DNA from: an uncultured Acidimicrobiaceae bacterium
GTDB lineage: Bacteria > Actinomycetota > Acidimicrobiia > Acidimicrobiales > SZUA-35
NCBI GenBank assembly: GCA_947259095.1
Contig: CAMYLA010000020.1
Location: 62,001-126,000 of the forward strand
Length of the DNA: 64,000 nt
Reading direction: 5' to 3'
Position numbers and translations under genes: made by a program. Below the pieces are notes generated by a model that had not been told where the DNA came from, made no database searches, and saw only the letters and a program-made list of their open reading frames with translations. The stretch's first letter is position 1, and each line of letters starts with the position of its first letter. Shown one piece after another: positions 55,438 to 64,000 of the stretch.

Positions 55438-57057
55438 TCAGATCCCCACCGCGCAGCCGTCCGCTCGGGGTTCGGAGCCCGCGGCGTACACACCGTCGTC
55501 GGAGCGGACGATGATCTGGCCCCGACCAAAGCTCATGCGACTGCGCTCGATGACAACCTCGTGGCCCCTGTCCCGGAGCCCGGCGACGACCTCGGGGGGT
55601 GTCTGGGATTCGACCAGGACAACACCGTTGCGTTCCACCTGCCACCGGGGGGCATCCAGTGCGGCCTGAGGATTGAGGCCGTGGTCGACCATGCCCGATA
55701 CCACCTGCAGATGGCCCTGGGGTTGCATCTCGCCCCCCATCACACCGAACGGGCCGACCGGTGTTCCACCCCGGGTCAGAAACCCGGGGATGATGGTGTG
55801 GCGGGGCCGCTTGCCGGGGGCGGCCACATTCGGGTGGTCGGCATCGAGCACGAACCCGGCCCCCCGGTTCTGCAGCGAGATGCCGTGGGAGGGAACCACC
55901 ACCCCGCTGCCGAACCCCATGTAGTTGGACTGGATGAAGCTGACCATCATGCCCTCGCCGTCGGCGGTGCACAGATACACGGTGCCACCCCGGCGGGGTT
56001 CCCCCATCGGGGCCGGACCGGCGTGCTCGCCGATCAGGGAGGCCCGGGTTTTGAGGTATGCCTGGTCGATCATCTCCTGGACCGGAACTGCGGCGTGGGC
56101 CTGGTCGGCCACGTAGCCGTCGTTGTCGGCGAAGGCCAGCTTCATGGCTTCGATCTGGTAGTGCCAATTGGCGGCGTCGAGTTGGGGGCGGGAGGCGGCG
56201 TCGGTGTTCGACACCATGCCCAAGGCCATCAGGGCGGCGATGCCCTGGCCGTTCGGGGGGATCTCCCACACCCGATGGTCGCCGTAGTCGATCCCGATCG
56301 GCTCGACCCATTCGGCGGTGTGGCCGGCCAGGTCCTCGGCCGAGAGGCGACCGCCGGTGGCGGTGGCGTAGTCGACGATGGCCTTGGCGACCTCGCCCTC
56401 GTAGAAGTCCCGCAGACCGTTGTCGGCCAGGCAGCGAAGACCACGGGCGTGACCGGGGGCCGCCCACCGCTCGCCGGTTCTGGGGGCTCGACCATCGGGA
56501 GCGAACACGGTGGCCCAGTCGGCGAGCTCGGCCAATCCCTGGTTGGGGAAGAAGTCGAAGGCCGCATCCCACTGCCGGGACACGACCGGCGCCACCGGGT
56601 GGCCCTTCTCGGCGTACCCGATGGCCGGGGCCAGGAGCCGATCGATGGGCAGCCGACCGAACCGCTGGTGGAGCACCGACCAACCATCGACCGCGCCGGG
56701 CACGGTGACCGGGGACCAGCCCCGCTCCGGCATCCGACGGTGGCCGTCGGCCCGCAGCTGGTCTGCGTCGTTTGCCGCAGGCCACCGGCCCGATCCGTTC
56801 AGCCCGTGCAGGCGACCATCGGCCCAGACCAGCGCAAAAGCATCAGACCCGAGTCCGTTGGAGCACGGCTCCACCACGGTCAACGCCGCCGCGGTGGCGA
56901 TGGCGGCGTCGATGGCCGTGCCCCCGTCGGCCAGGACCCCGAGACCGGCCTGGGCCGCCAGCGGTTGGCTGGTGGCCACCACCCCGTCGGTGGCCAGGAC
57001 CGCAGCCCGGCTCGACGGATGAGGGTAGCTCCGGAGTGAGGACGGGTCGTGATCCAT
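55438..57057 (-). CDS. ggt: Gamma-glutamyltransferase-family (Ntn) hydrolase
   Basis: 539 residues from ATG 57057; the track start lies within the ZIP gene. Start VVATSQPLAAQAGLGVLADG, PNGQGIAALMALGMV, and the nucleophile Thr359 in RRGGTVYLCTADGEGMMVSF. C-terminal motif GEMQPQGHLQVVSGMVDHG is typical. No signal peptide, so it is more like the cytosolic YwrD/acylase type. Cleaves gamma-glutamyl or related amides after autoprocessing. It lies 31 bp downstream of the ZIP transporter. Confidence 0.9.
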   Translation of the reverse strand: MDHDPSSLRSYPHPSSRAAVLATDGVVATSQPLAAQAGLGVLADGGTAIDAAIATAAALTVVEPCSNGLGSDAFALVWADGRLHGLNGSGRWPAANDADQLRADGHRRMPERGWSPVTVPGAVDGWSVLHQRFGRLPIDRLLAPAIGYAEKGHPVAPVVSRQWDAAFDFFPNQGLAELADWATVFAPDGRAPRTGERWAAPGHARGLRCLADNGLRDFYEGEVAKAIVDYATATGGRLSAEDLAGHTAEWVEPIGIDYGDHRVWEIPPNGQGIAALMALGMVSNTDAASRPQLDAANWHYQIEAMKLAFADNDGYVADQAHAAVPVQEMIDQAYLKTRASLIGEHAGPAPMGEPRRGGTVYLCTADGEGMMVSFIQSNYMGFGSGVVVPSHGISLQNRGAGFVLDADHPNVAAPGKRPRHTIIPGFLTRGGTPVGPFGVMGGEMQPQGHLQVVSGMVDHGLNPQAALDAPRWQVERNGVVLVESQTPPEVVAGLRDRGHEVVIERSRMSFGRGQIIVRSDDGVYAAGSEPRADGCAVGI

Positions 57058-57088
57058 GGCTGGGCTCCAGCGATCGGTGCGGTGGGTT

Positions 57089-57913
57089 TCAGTGGGCGTG
57101 TTCGATGATGCCGGTGGCATCGACCCCGATCAACACGATGGCGAACAGCCCGGCCCCGGTCAAAACGCCGTAGACCGACCGGCGGCCGAGCTCGGGATTG
57201 TGGATGGCGGGAAGGGTGTCGACCGTTGCCACGTAGACGAAGGTGCCGGCCGAGAACAGCAGGGCAATGGCGGTGATCGACTCGTCGGCCCCGTCGAGCA
57301 GGACGTAGGCCACCACCGCCATGATCGGGGTGGCGAGGGCGAAGGAAGCGATGGCCATCACCGCCCCCCGCTCGGTCCGGGCCTCGTGTAGGGCGAACAG
57401 CCCCAGGCTGAACGCCGCCGGCACCCGATGGAGGATCACGGCCAGCGCCACCAGGGCCGAGAAGGCGGCGTCGCCGGCAACGGCGGCCGAGCCGACCGCC
57501 AGGCCATCGGCCATGGCGTGGACCGAGAGCCCGACCGCCACCACGGGAAGCGACGTGGGGTGATGGATATGGCCGTGGCCGTGACCCCGGGCGTGATCGT
57601 GGTGCTCCTCATGGACCGCATGGCCGATCCCCGATCCCTCCAGGACCAGCATGGCGGCGAAACCGGCCAGGATGGTGGCCCCCAGGAGCACCGGTTCGAG
57701 GCTGAAGGCCGCACCGGGCGATGCGGCCTCGGCCGCCAGGTGGAAGCCCTCCGGGATCACGACCAGCAGCGCCGAGGCCAACAGCAGACCGGAGGCGACC
57801 GCGGTCAGATCCTGGAGACGGCGGTCACCGAGGCGGCCGTGGAACAGTCGCGGTGCGAAGCCACCGGCCAGCGAGAGGCCGAAGACGGAGGCGATCACGG
57901 CCAAAACGCTCAT
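57089..57913 (-). CDS. ZIP-family divalent metal transporter
   Basis: 274 residues from ATG 57913. Eight hydrophobic segments. A histidine-rich loop (HEEHHDHARGHGHGHIHH) lies between spans three and four. HAMADGLAVGSAAVAG and LAVILHRVPAAFSLGLFALH form the metal-binding helices of ZIP proteins. It brings Zn2+ or similar ions into the cell. A Zur-like inverted repeat lies just upstream. Confidence 0.92.
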   Translation of the reverse strand: MSVLAVIASVFGLSLAGGFAPRLFHGRLGDRRLQDLTAVASGLLLASALLVVIPEGFHLAAEAASPGAAFSLEPVLLGATILAGFAAMLVLEGSGIGHAVHEEHHDHARGHGHGHIHHPTSLPVVAVGLSVHAMADGLAVGSAAVAGDAAFSALVALAVILHRVPAAFSLGLFALHEARTERGAVMAIASFALATPIMAVVAYVLLDGADESITAIALLFSAGTFVYVATVDTLPAIHNPELGRRSVYGVLTGAGLFAIVLIGVDATGIIEHAH

Positions 57914-57928
57914 GAGCCGCAAGACTAG

Positions 57929-57943
57929 TGAGAATAGATCTCA
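57929..57943 (-). promoter_or_regulatory. Zur/Fur-like operator upstream of the ZIP gene
   Basis: TGAGAATAGATCTCA has perfect TGAGA/TCTCA arms around 5 bp, close to the actinobacterial Zur consensus TGAxAATxATTxTCA in length and arms. It ends 15 bp upstream of the ZIP start and overlaps a possible -10 (TATTCT on the minus strand). Binding would block transcription when zinc is high. Sequence match is partial. Confidence 0.45.
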
Positions 57944-58050
57944 TTCCCACCCGGTCAGCGTCCGGGCGTCGGCATCGCGGCCCAACGATCGGTGCACGAT
58001 CAGATGAACAGCAGCACGACCTCGGTCAGGCGAGGCGCCGCAACCTCGGG

Positions 58051-58899
58051 TCAGACGAACAGCATGGCGACGTCGTCGGCGTCGCTGCTGGCCTGCTCGA
58101 TCAGCGAGACGACCCGGTCGGTTTCCAACCCGAATTCGTCGCGGGCCCGATCGACCACGAGATCGACGATGTCCGGTCGATCCTGCTCACGAAGCGGAGC
58201 GGCCAGTTGCACCCCGGCCGGCACCGCCTCGGCGCCGATGTCGTGATGGCCGCTGATGGCCCGGGCCAGATCGATCGGCAGGTCCCATTCCAGGCACAGC
58301 CACTCCCCCACCTGGCCGTGGACCCAGCTGTAGGTCTCGGCCTCGAGCTGGTGCAGGTCATCGCCGCCGTTGTGCCACTCGATGAGCAGCGGACGGTAGT
58401 CCTGCCTGGCCACCGCCAGCAGCGGGATGGCCATGTCCTGCAACAGCCCGGCGGTGAACGACAGGCTGCTGGTGGCCGGCTGGAGCTCGTCTGCGAACGC
58501 TCTGGCGATCGTGGCCCGGCGGCTGGCGGCTCTCCAGAACTGCGCAGGCTCGTAGCCCTCGACCCGGGTGCTTGGCAGGATGGTGTTGACCCCCACCGAC
58601 AGCACCAACGATTCAACCGCGGCAAAGCCGGCGACGGCCACCGCCTGGTCGACGCTGGTCACCGGCCTGGCCGGGCTGTATCCGGCCGAGTTGACCAGCT
58701 TCAACAACCGAACAGTCAGACCTGGGTCCATGCCCAGGACCGAGGCCACATCGGTTGCCGCCGAGTCCGGACTGCGCAGGGCTTCCAGGCTCCTGATCAC
58801 CGATGCGGGGAAGGTCGGGACCTCCGCCTCACCGAGGACCGCCTGGAGCTCTGCCCGGTGATCCTTGGACCGCCGGTTCTTCTTTCCCAGTCTCAGCAT
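58051..58899 (-). CDS. HDOD-domain signalling protein
   Basis: 282 residues. HDOD features: VPTFPASVIRSLEALRSPDS, the start of the HD-like core VLGMDPGLTVRLLKLVNSAG and FTAGLLQDMAIPLLAVARQD with an H/D-poor site, so probably not a phosphodiesterase. Members act in stress or chemotaxis-type signalling. It lies 12 bp after the pentapeptide/channel gene, same strand. Confidence 0.85.
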   Translation of the reverse strand: MLRLGKKNRRSKDHRAELQAVLGEAEVPTFPASVIRSLEALRSPDSAATDVASVLGMDPGLTVRLLKLVNSAGYSPARPVTSVDQAVAVAGFAAVESLVLSVGVNTILPSTRVEGYEPAQFWRAASRRATIARAFADELQPATSSLSFTAGLLQDMAIPLLAVARQDYRPLLIEWHNGGDDLHQLEAETYSWVHGQVGEWLCLEWDLPIDLARAISGHHDIGAEAVPAGVQLAAPLREQDRPDIVDLVVDRARDEFGLETDRVVSLIEQASSDADDVAMLFV

Positions 58900-58911
58900 T
58901 GTCGTGCCGCC

Positions 58912-59994
58912 CTATCCTGCTCGTCTCGCCATCTTGTCCGACAAGATGCTCATCATTCCGCCAAGGCTGAAGTAGCCGAGGATCACCTCCGACATCGCCA
59001 GCAGTTGTGCTGCTGACGAGCCGGGGAGTACGTCGCCATATCCGAGCGTGGTGAAGGTCACCACGCTGTAGTACACGGGCGACCACGGCGTCCTGGAGCT
59101 ACCCCAATCGATCTCGACCTGGGTGTACGCAGCGGCGTAGACCAGGGCCACCAGAACCGTCCACATCGACCACCGCATCAACGACCGCCCACAGTTCGAG
59201 GTAATCCACCACAGCAGGTAGAGCCGCTCGTGGGTCTTCGACTGGGTTCGGAACTCGTGGATGTAGTTCTCGTCCAGAATGTGGCGCCGTATCAACCAGG
59301 CGCCGGTGAAGTCGACGTTCTGGACGTCGGCGTTGATCCAGTCGGCCGACTTGTAGTCGGTGACGTTCCGCAGCTGGGCCCCACGCAGGTCGGCATCCCG
59401 GAAGCAGGCGTCGGCAACGCCGGCGCCGGTGAGGTCGACCTCGGACAGGATGGCGCCGGTCAGATCGGCGGCGGCCAGCGTGGTGTCGAGCATCCTGGCG
59501 GTCTCCAGCCGGGCGGTTCGCAGGTCGCCGCCGGTCAGGTCGGCACCGCTGAAGGTGGCCCCGACACAGCGGGCGCCGAAGAATCCGGTTTCCCGGCCGA
59601 TGACCTTGCCGAAGCCGGCCCGCTCCAGGTTGGCGTTGCTGAAGTCGGCACCGGAGACGTCGGCCCCCAGCAGCTCCACGTTGCTCAGGTCGATGTTGTA
59701 GAGCATGGCGCCGGTGAGGTTGGCCCCGATCAGGCGGGAGTCGGCGAGGACGCAACGGATGAACTGGGCGCCGGAGAAGTCAACGCCGCTGAGGTCGAGC
59801 CCGGAGAGGTCGTAGTCGACGAACCGCTCCCCCGAGAGGTCCAGCGGCTGTGCCGCCGCCGGCAGGGTCTCGCCCTGGTCGCGTCTGGCGCACAGCGTTT
59901 GCAGCACCGATCGAGCCCCTTCTGCGGGCGACGGCGGTGCGGCTGACGCCGAAGCCGATCTGGCGGCTGCCGCATCTGCGGCCGGGGACTGCAT
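58912..59994 (-). CDS. Pentapeptide-repeat protein fused to a two-span K+ channel pore
   Basis: 360 residues from ATG 59994. Residues about 50-240 are pentapeptide repeats of A(D/N)LxG type (LSGLDLSGVDFSGAQF; GADLTGGDLRTARLETARML). Two membrane helices follow with a pore (SVVTFTTLGYGDVLPGSSAA), whose TLGYGD is the potassium selectivity filter. The helix before the pore is WTVLVALVYAAAYTQV and the last YFSLGGMMSILSDK. A right-handed beta-helix may gate or anchor the channel. It diverges from the SDR gene by 226 bp. Confidence 0.88.
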   Translation of the reverse strand: MQSPAADAAAARSASASAAPPSPAEGARSVLQTLCARRDQGETLPAAAQPLDLSGERFVDYDLSGLDLSGVDFSGAQFIRCVLADSRLIGANLTGAMLYNIDLSNVELLGADVSGADFSNANLERAGFGKVIGRETGFFGARCVGATFSGADLTGGDLRTARLETARMLDTTLAAADLTGAILSEVDLTGAGVADACFRDADLRGAQLRNVTDYKSADWINADVQNVDFTGAWLIRRHILDENYIHEFRTQSKTHERLYLLWWITSNCGRSLMRWSMWTVLVALVYAAAYTQVEIDWGSSRTPWSPVYYSVVTFTTLGYGDVLPGSSAAQLLAMSEVILGYFSLGGMMSILSDKMARRAG

Positions 59995-60220
59995 TCTCCG
60001 ATGATCGGCGCGCCGATGGGCCAGCTGTAGACGACATCTGCGATTTCGTCGACGCATCCCCACGCTTCGCCGCGTGCGACGACGTCGCCTCCCGCCGCTG
60101 CCGGACCGTGCCGTAACGGGGTGGTCTCGGCCCCGGTCCGGTGGGTACCGTGGCGACCCGGCCGGGTCACCGTCCGGCCGGCCGACGTTTGGCAGCGGCG
60201 CTGCCTCGAGGAGCGAACCG

Positions 60221-61045
60221 ATGGACGTACAGGGAAAGACCGCAGTGATAACCGGAGGCGGCAGCGGGATCGGTCGAGGCATCGCCAGATGCCTGGCGGC
60301 CAACGGCATGAACATCGTGGTCGCCGATATCGAGCAGGCGCCGCTCGATGAGGTGGTGGCCGAACTGGAAGCAGCGGGGACTGCGGCGATCGGGGTCCGA
60401 GCCGATGTCTCGGATCTGAGCCAGGTCCAGGCGCTGGCCGATGCCGCGGTGGGGCGGTTCGACTCGGTGGAGGTGTTGTGCAACAACGCCGGCGTCGGTC
60501 TCTCGGCACCGATCGCTCAGACGTCGATCGAGGATTGGCGCTGGACACTCGACATCGACCTGTGGGGCCCGATACACGGGGTCCACGTCTTCCTCCCATT
60601 GATGGATGCCCAGGGCGAAGGGCACATCAACTCCACCGCATCGATGGCCGGGTTGTATTGCACACCGTCGCTCGGTGCATACAACGTGGCAAAACACGGC
60701 GTGGTGGCCTTGATGGCCACGCTCGAGCGCGACCTCCGGCTGGCCAATTCGAAGGTGCGGGCATCGGTGCTGTGCCCGGGGCCGATCGACACCAACATCG
60801 TCGACAGCCAACGAAACCGGGAGCCGGCATCTGCGGCCGAGCACATCGAAACCGAGGCCGGCGAGAAGTTCTGGAACCTCCTGACCCGGTCCCTGGCCGA
60901 GGGTATGGATCCCGACGACGTCGGACCGCTGATCCTCGATGCGGTGGTGAACCAGCGGTTCTGGATTCTGACCCACCCGGACATGGCCAGAGTGACGCTC
61001 GACCAGGCCACCACGATGCTTGAGGACCGAACCCTCACCCGGTAG
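60221..61045 (+). CDS. Short-chain dehydrogenase/reductase
   Basis: 274 residues from ATG 60221 with GAGGAG 7 nt upstream. Cofactor site TGGGSGIGRGIARCLA; NNAG; catalytic Ser in INSTASMAGLYC and YNVAK. Classical SDR likely using NAD (ADIEQ acidic residue after the second strand). Substrate unknown; similar to actinobacterial SDRs of steroid or carveol type. It faces the PhyH gene. Confidence 0.92.
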   Translation: MDVQGKTAVITGGGSGIGRGIARCLAANGMNIVVADIEQAPLDEVVAELEAAGTAAIGVRADVSDLSQVQALADAAVGRFDSVEVLCNNAGVGLSAPIAQTSIEDWRWTLDIDLWGPIHGVHVFLPLMDAQGEGHINSTASMAGLYCTPSLGAYNVAKHGVVALMATLERDLRLANSKVRASVLCPGPIDTNIVDSQRNREPASAAEHIETEAGEKFWNLLTRSLAEGMDPDDVGPLILDAVVNQRFWILTHPDMARVTLDQATTMLEDRTLTR

Positions 61046-61108
61046 TGGGCCCGGATCGACGGGGAGACATGGGCCGACGATGCGGCCGCTGGTGACGGGC
61101 CGGGCCCG

Positions 61109-62323
61109 TCAGTAGGCGTACTGGTTGACCCGGCTCTGGGCCTGGGTCAAGCCCTTGCCCCGAACGATCGACGGGTCCAGCCACCGATCGATGGCTTCGA
61201 GCACGAAGCCGTGGGCCAGATCGTCGGCCGAGTCGACCTGGGCTCGGGTCAACCATCGGCCTCGGTCATAGGGCACCGGGAACCCGTGGCCGGGCAGGGT
61301 GTAGCCGTAGACCCGGCAGAGGTTGTCAGCTTCGTCGAAATCGCCGATGTAGGAGACCCACGGCAACTCGATGCGGTGCTGTTCCCGCAGGGCGGCGTAC
61401 AGGGCGGCGATGACGTTGCCGCCGTCCCAGTCGGGGATGGCCCGCTCGACGAACGTCGGGCCTCCCGGCAGCTCGGGCGGCGAGCCGGTGAGCAGGAACT
61501 CCGGCTCGTCGACGCCTCGCATCAGCAACAGCCGGGTGGTGGAGATCGGCTTGTCGCTGTGGACGGCCAGCAGCCGCTTGCCGTCGTCGGAGAGTGCGTC
61601 ATGGACGTCGTCATCGAACATGAGGTAGCCGGTGGCCGGCGGTGCATCCGCGGCGGCGTACTTGTTGAAGGCGCCGATCCGGTACTGGTCCGACCGGTTG
61701 CCGTCGGCCCGGTGCCACAGGTGCATGTTCATCAACAGCAGGTCACCCCGTTCCAGCCCCGGGTCGATGTAGTCCGCCTCGTCGGGCCTGATCGGAGGGG
61801 CCACCGTCGCCGGCCCCTCCGGACCCTCGGCGATCCGCTCCAGGTGATGGGAGCCGGGAGCGATGAACAGCCGACCGGCCTCGGGTGTGAAATCACAGAA
61901 CGGCACGATGGTGAAGGCCCAGTTCATCGATGACCCCACCGGCCGCCATCGCTTGTAGTCGTTGTGTGACGGGATGCCGGCCCCGCCGGGCGTCCGGTTG
62001 TAGATCACGAAGGCGGTGAGTCGGGGGTCGCCACCCAAGACCTCGCCAACGGCGGCGACGATGGCCGGATGCTCGGCCAGCGGAGCCAGATCGGGGTCCT
62101 TGCAGCAGTTGAGGGCCAGGGTGTAGCGACCCGGTTCCGGGAAGTCACCGGCATGGGGATCGAGGGTGCCATCGAGCGGCGGGTTCCGGTCGAGGGCCGA
62201 CTCGAACCGCGCCACGTCGGCCTCGGGGATCCGGCCCTTCAGCAACAGGAACCCGTCCCGCCGGTAGTCGGCCAGTTGGGTCGGGGACAGCACCGCAGCC
62301 GACGACTCGGCAAACGTGGTCAT
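61109..62323 (-). CDS. Phytanoyl-CoA dioxygenase-family Fe(II)/2-oxoglutarate oxygenase
   Basis: 404 residues from ATG 62323 with GGTGAGGTG. N-terminal LADYRRDGFLLLKGRIPEAD is PhyH-like. Iron ligands HND in IPSHNDYKRWR and the distal His in MNMHLWHRADGNRSDQYRIG with Arg for 2-oxoglutarate. The C-terminal 150 residues extend beyond the usual family. Starts 4 nt after the amidohydrolase stop, so the pair is one unit. Confidence 0.8.
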   Translation of the reverse strand: MTTFAESSAAVLSPTQLADYRRDGFLLLKGRIPEADVARFESALDRNPPLDGTLDPHAGDFPEPGRYTLALNCCKDPDLAPLAEHPAIVAAVGEVLGGDPRLTAFVIYNRTPGGAGIPSHNDYKRWRPVGSSMNWAFTIVPFCDFTPEAGRLFIAPGSHHLERIAEGPEGPATVAPPIRPDEADYIDPGLERGDLLLMNMHLWHRADGNRSDQYRIGAFNKYAAADAPPATGYLMFDDDVHDALSDDGKRLLAVHSDKPISTTRLLLMRGVDEPEFLLTGSPPELPGGPTFVERAIPDWDGGNVIAALYAALREQHRIELPWVSYIGDFDEADNLCRVYGYTLPGHGFPVPYDRGRWLTRAQVDSADDLAHGFVLEAIDRWLDPSIVRGKGLTQAQSRVNQYAY

Positions 62324-62327
62324 CACC

Positions 62328-63503
62328 TCACCCTGCCGGGAACAAGTCGTGCAGCCCGTACAGGTCCACCACGTTGCCACCGAGGATCTTACCGACGGCG
62401 TCCGGCGACAGTTTGGCGGTCTGTGCGGCCAACATGTCCTGGCTGAACGGCCAGGTCGAGTCGCTATGGGGGTAGTCATTGGCCCACATCAGCTGCTCGG
62501 GCTCGATGAGCCCGGCCTCGGCCATCCGGAACGCCGACCAGTCGTCCTGGAACGTCACCTTGACATGGTCGGCGAAGTACTGGCTCGGAAGACGTTGGAG
62601 CTCCGACCCCCGGAGCCAGTTGCGGTGACGGTTGTACGCGTGATCCATGCGGTAGCTGTAGTGGGGCACCCAGCCTGCGTCGGCCTCGACGCAGACGATC
62701 TTCAGGTCCGGCTTGCGGTCGAACACCCCACCGAAGACGAAGGTGCCGATCAGGTCCTGATTGCCTCGGATGATCGACATGAAATTGTTGAGCTTCGGTC
62801 CTCGTGGCCGGTAGGACTGACCGGTGAGAATGTGGAATGACAGCACCAGGCCCAGATCCAGGGAGGCCTGGTAGAACTCGTCCCACACCGGGTCGTCGTA
62901 GTCGGCGCCGTCCTTTTCGTAGGCCGGACCGGGGGTACCGGGCAGCATCACCCCGCGCAGGCCGGCGGCCTTGATGGCCTCGAGGTCGGCGATGCCCTCC
63001 TCGGGGGTCCGCAACGCAGTCTGGCCGCAGCCGAACAACTTGCCGGGCGCGACCGAGCAGTAGTCGGAGATCCACCGGTTGTAGCCGTCGAACAGCGCCT
63101 TCTTCAGGTCGAGATCAGGGTGGTTGCACAGCAACATCCCGACCGAGGGGTAGATCACCTCGCCGTCGATGCCGTCACGAGCCTGGGCCGCAACCCGCTC
63201 GTTGGCGTCCCACCCGGCACGATGCAGCCCCTCGAACGGGGTGCCCTTCATCGAGAGCTCGTCGGAGGCTCGCCCGGCCGCCGAGTGCAGCCCGAGGTGG
63301 ATCTTGTAGCTCATGCCCGGCACGTGGAACGTCGCCCCGTCCGGCGCATCATCGGTCATGTACGGAGCCTGGTCGCGGTACGCCGGATCCACGTTGTCGA
63401 CGTAGGTCCAGCCCGGTTCGGTGATGTGGGAGTCGGCGGAGATGATCGGTGAGTCGATGACCCGTGGGGCGCTCTCGACGTGATCACTGGTGGTAAGGGC
63501 CAT
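62328..63503 (-). CDS. Amidohydrolase-family TIM-barrel metalloenzyme
   Basis: 391 residues from ATG 63503, SD GAGGAG. SPIISADSHITEPGWTYVDN gives the first metal site with D-H variant; DGEVIYPSVGMLLCNHPDLD, FHILTGQSYRPRGPKLNNF and the final Asp in MWANDYPHSDSTWPFSQD are all ACMSD/amidohydrolase_2 marks. This family is common in actinobacterial catabolic clusters; reaction not known. First gene of the unit with PhyH. Confidence 0.9.
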   Translation of the reverse strand: MALTTSDHVESAPRVIDSPIISADSHITEPGWTYVDNVDPAYRDQAPYMTDDAPDGATFHVPGMSYKIHLGLHSAAGRASDELSMKGTPFEGLHRAGWDANERVAAQARDGIDGEVIYPSVGMLLCNHPDLDLKKALFDGYNRWISDYCSVAPGKLFGCGQTALRTPEEGIADLEAIKAAGLRGVMLPGTPGPAYEKDGADYDDPVWDEFYQASLDLGLVLSFHILTGQSYRPRGPKLNNFMSIIRGNQDLIGTFVFGGVFDRKPDLKIVCVEADAGWVPHYSYRMDHAYNRHRNWLRGSELQRLPSQYFADHVKVTFQDDWSAFRMAEAGLIEPEQLMWANDYPHSDSTWPFSQDMLAAQTAKLSPDAVGKILGGNVVDLYGLHDLFPAG

Positions 63504-63622
63504 CGCGGTGCTCCTCGTTTGGCGTGGCAAAACACTAGTTGGCTCGATGTCCGGGCAGAAATTCCGGCCGGCGCCCCGGCCCGTTTGCGTCGACTCCGAT
63601 GCCGGTGCGACGCTTTGACCCG

Positions 63623-64000
63623 ATGAGCGGCCAGATCGACCCCACACCGACAACGCCGGACCCGGCACCCGGGCAGGACGACGCCCCGCTGGCCGGGGTG
63701 AAGGTGGTCGAGCTCTCGATGTATGTCCAGGGACCGGTGGCCGGGCTGACCTTGGCCAGCCTCGGCGCCGAGGTGATCAAGATCGAGCGGGTCGGCCACC
63801 TCGATCAGATGCGGACGTTCCGCAGCGCCTTCGGTATCGAGTTCGACGATCAGGGTCGGGAGTGGCTGTTCGCATCGCTGAACCGGAACAAGCGAGCGGT
63901 GGCCATCGACATCGCATCCGACGCCGGGAGGCCGGTGTTCCACCGCCTGATCGACCAGGCCGACGTCTTCGTCACCAACATGCGGGAACAAGGCCTGGTC
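63623..64000 (+). CDS. CaiB/BaiF-type CoA transferase (partial, C-terminus outside window)
   Basis: ATG at 63623 (MSGQIDPTPTTPDPAPGQDD) open to the window edge, 126 codons. LAGVKVVELSMYVQGPVAGL, LASLGAEVIKIERVGHLDQM and LNRNKRAVAIDIASDAGRPV are the N-terminal marks of family III CoA transferases. The catalytic Asp lies beyond the edge. Diverges from the amidohydrolase by 119 bp. Confidence 0.88.
   Translation, partial: MSGQIDPTPTTPDPAPGQDDAPLAGVKVVELSMYVQGPVAGLTLASLGAEVIKIERVGHLDQMRTFRSAFGIEFDDQGREWLFASLNRNKRAVAIDIASDAGRPVFHRLIDQADVFVTNMREQGLV

Noticed and set aside
53893-57039. 1048-codon ORF on the plus strand, the longest in the track
   Set aside because: It is antisense to the acylating aldehyde dehydrogenase and ggt, both with full family motifs. 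Its composition is the Gly/Arg/His/Asp bias typical of shadow frames in high-GC DNA.

Overview
The window is high-GC DNA from an actinobacterium. The evidence is a BldD-type regulator with a c-di-GMP signature, a FolP2-type dihydropteroate synthase paralogue, F420/LLM-type oxidoreductases, a FadD32-like fatty acyl-AMP ligase, and the order hrcA-dnaJ-rsmE-phoH-ybeY-corC-era-recO-uppS-glyS-dnaG-rpoD. Many CaiB-type CoA transferases, LLM enzymes and Thr-rich single-span membrane proteins suggest the Acidimicrobiia, but the sequence alone does not prove this.

Left part (1-8,500). An NfnAB/SudBA-like flavoprotein pair (the larger subunit cut by the window edge) is followed by a decayed DDE transposase, strong hairpins and a DUF6998-like putative nuclease-fold gene beside tRNA-Asn(GTT). 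Then come rpoD and dnaG, translationally coupled through a TTGA overlap, and a relic of a surface-glycan locus: an internally deleted NAD-epimerase and a frameshifted PIG-L deacetylase.

Central part (8,500-34,600). This is a conserved housekeeping block, mostly on the minus strand: glyS, recO, uppS, era, corC, ybeY, phoH, bldD, rsmE, dnaJ, hrcA, photolyase, lepA, holA, folP2, comEC and comEA. Plus-strand insertions are an RDD-like membrane protein, dinG, a pseudokinase-like protein, rpsT and an M48 protease. comEA appears frameshifted between its membrane anchor and its soluble part.

Right part (34,600-64,000). This is accessory metabolism: a thioredoxin-TPR protein, two LLM oxidoreductases, a PerM exporter, a fatty acyl-AMP ligase, a secreted phosphodiester glycosidase, a sterol-desaturase-type hydroxylase, and a catabolic region. 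The catabolic region has a plus-strand run (CoA transferase, ThDP enzyme, PPOX protein, FAD monooxygenase, DUF3500 protein). It faces a minus-strand run of a CoA-acylating aldehyde dehydrogenase and a SucCD-like ligase. The latter three could oxidise an aldehyde to an acid while making ATP; resemblance to sulfoacetaldehyde dehydrogenase SauS makes sulfonate use a testable idea. A gamma-glutamyltransferase, a ZIP metal transporter with a Zur-like operator, an HDOD protein, a pentapeptide-repeat/K+ channel fusion, an SDR, a PhyH oxygenase, an amidohydrolase and a cut CoA transferase complete the window.

No intact mobile element, prophage or CRISPR array was found. The most unusual items are the BldD c-di-GMP signature, the aldehyde-to-acid energy module, the Zur-like box, and several genes shortened by internal deletion.
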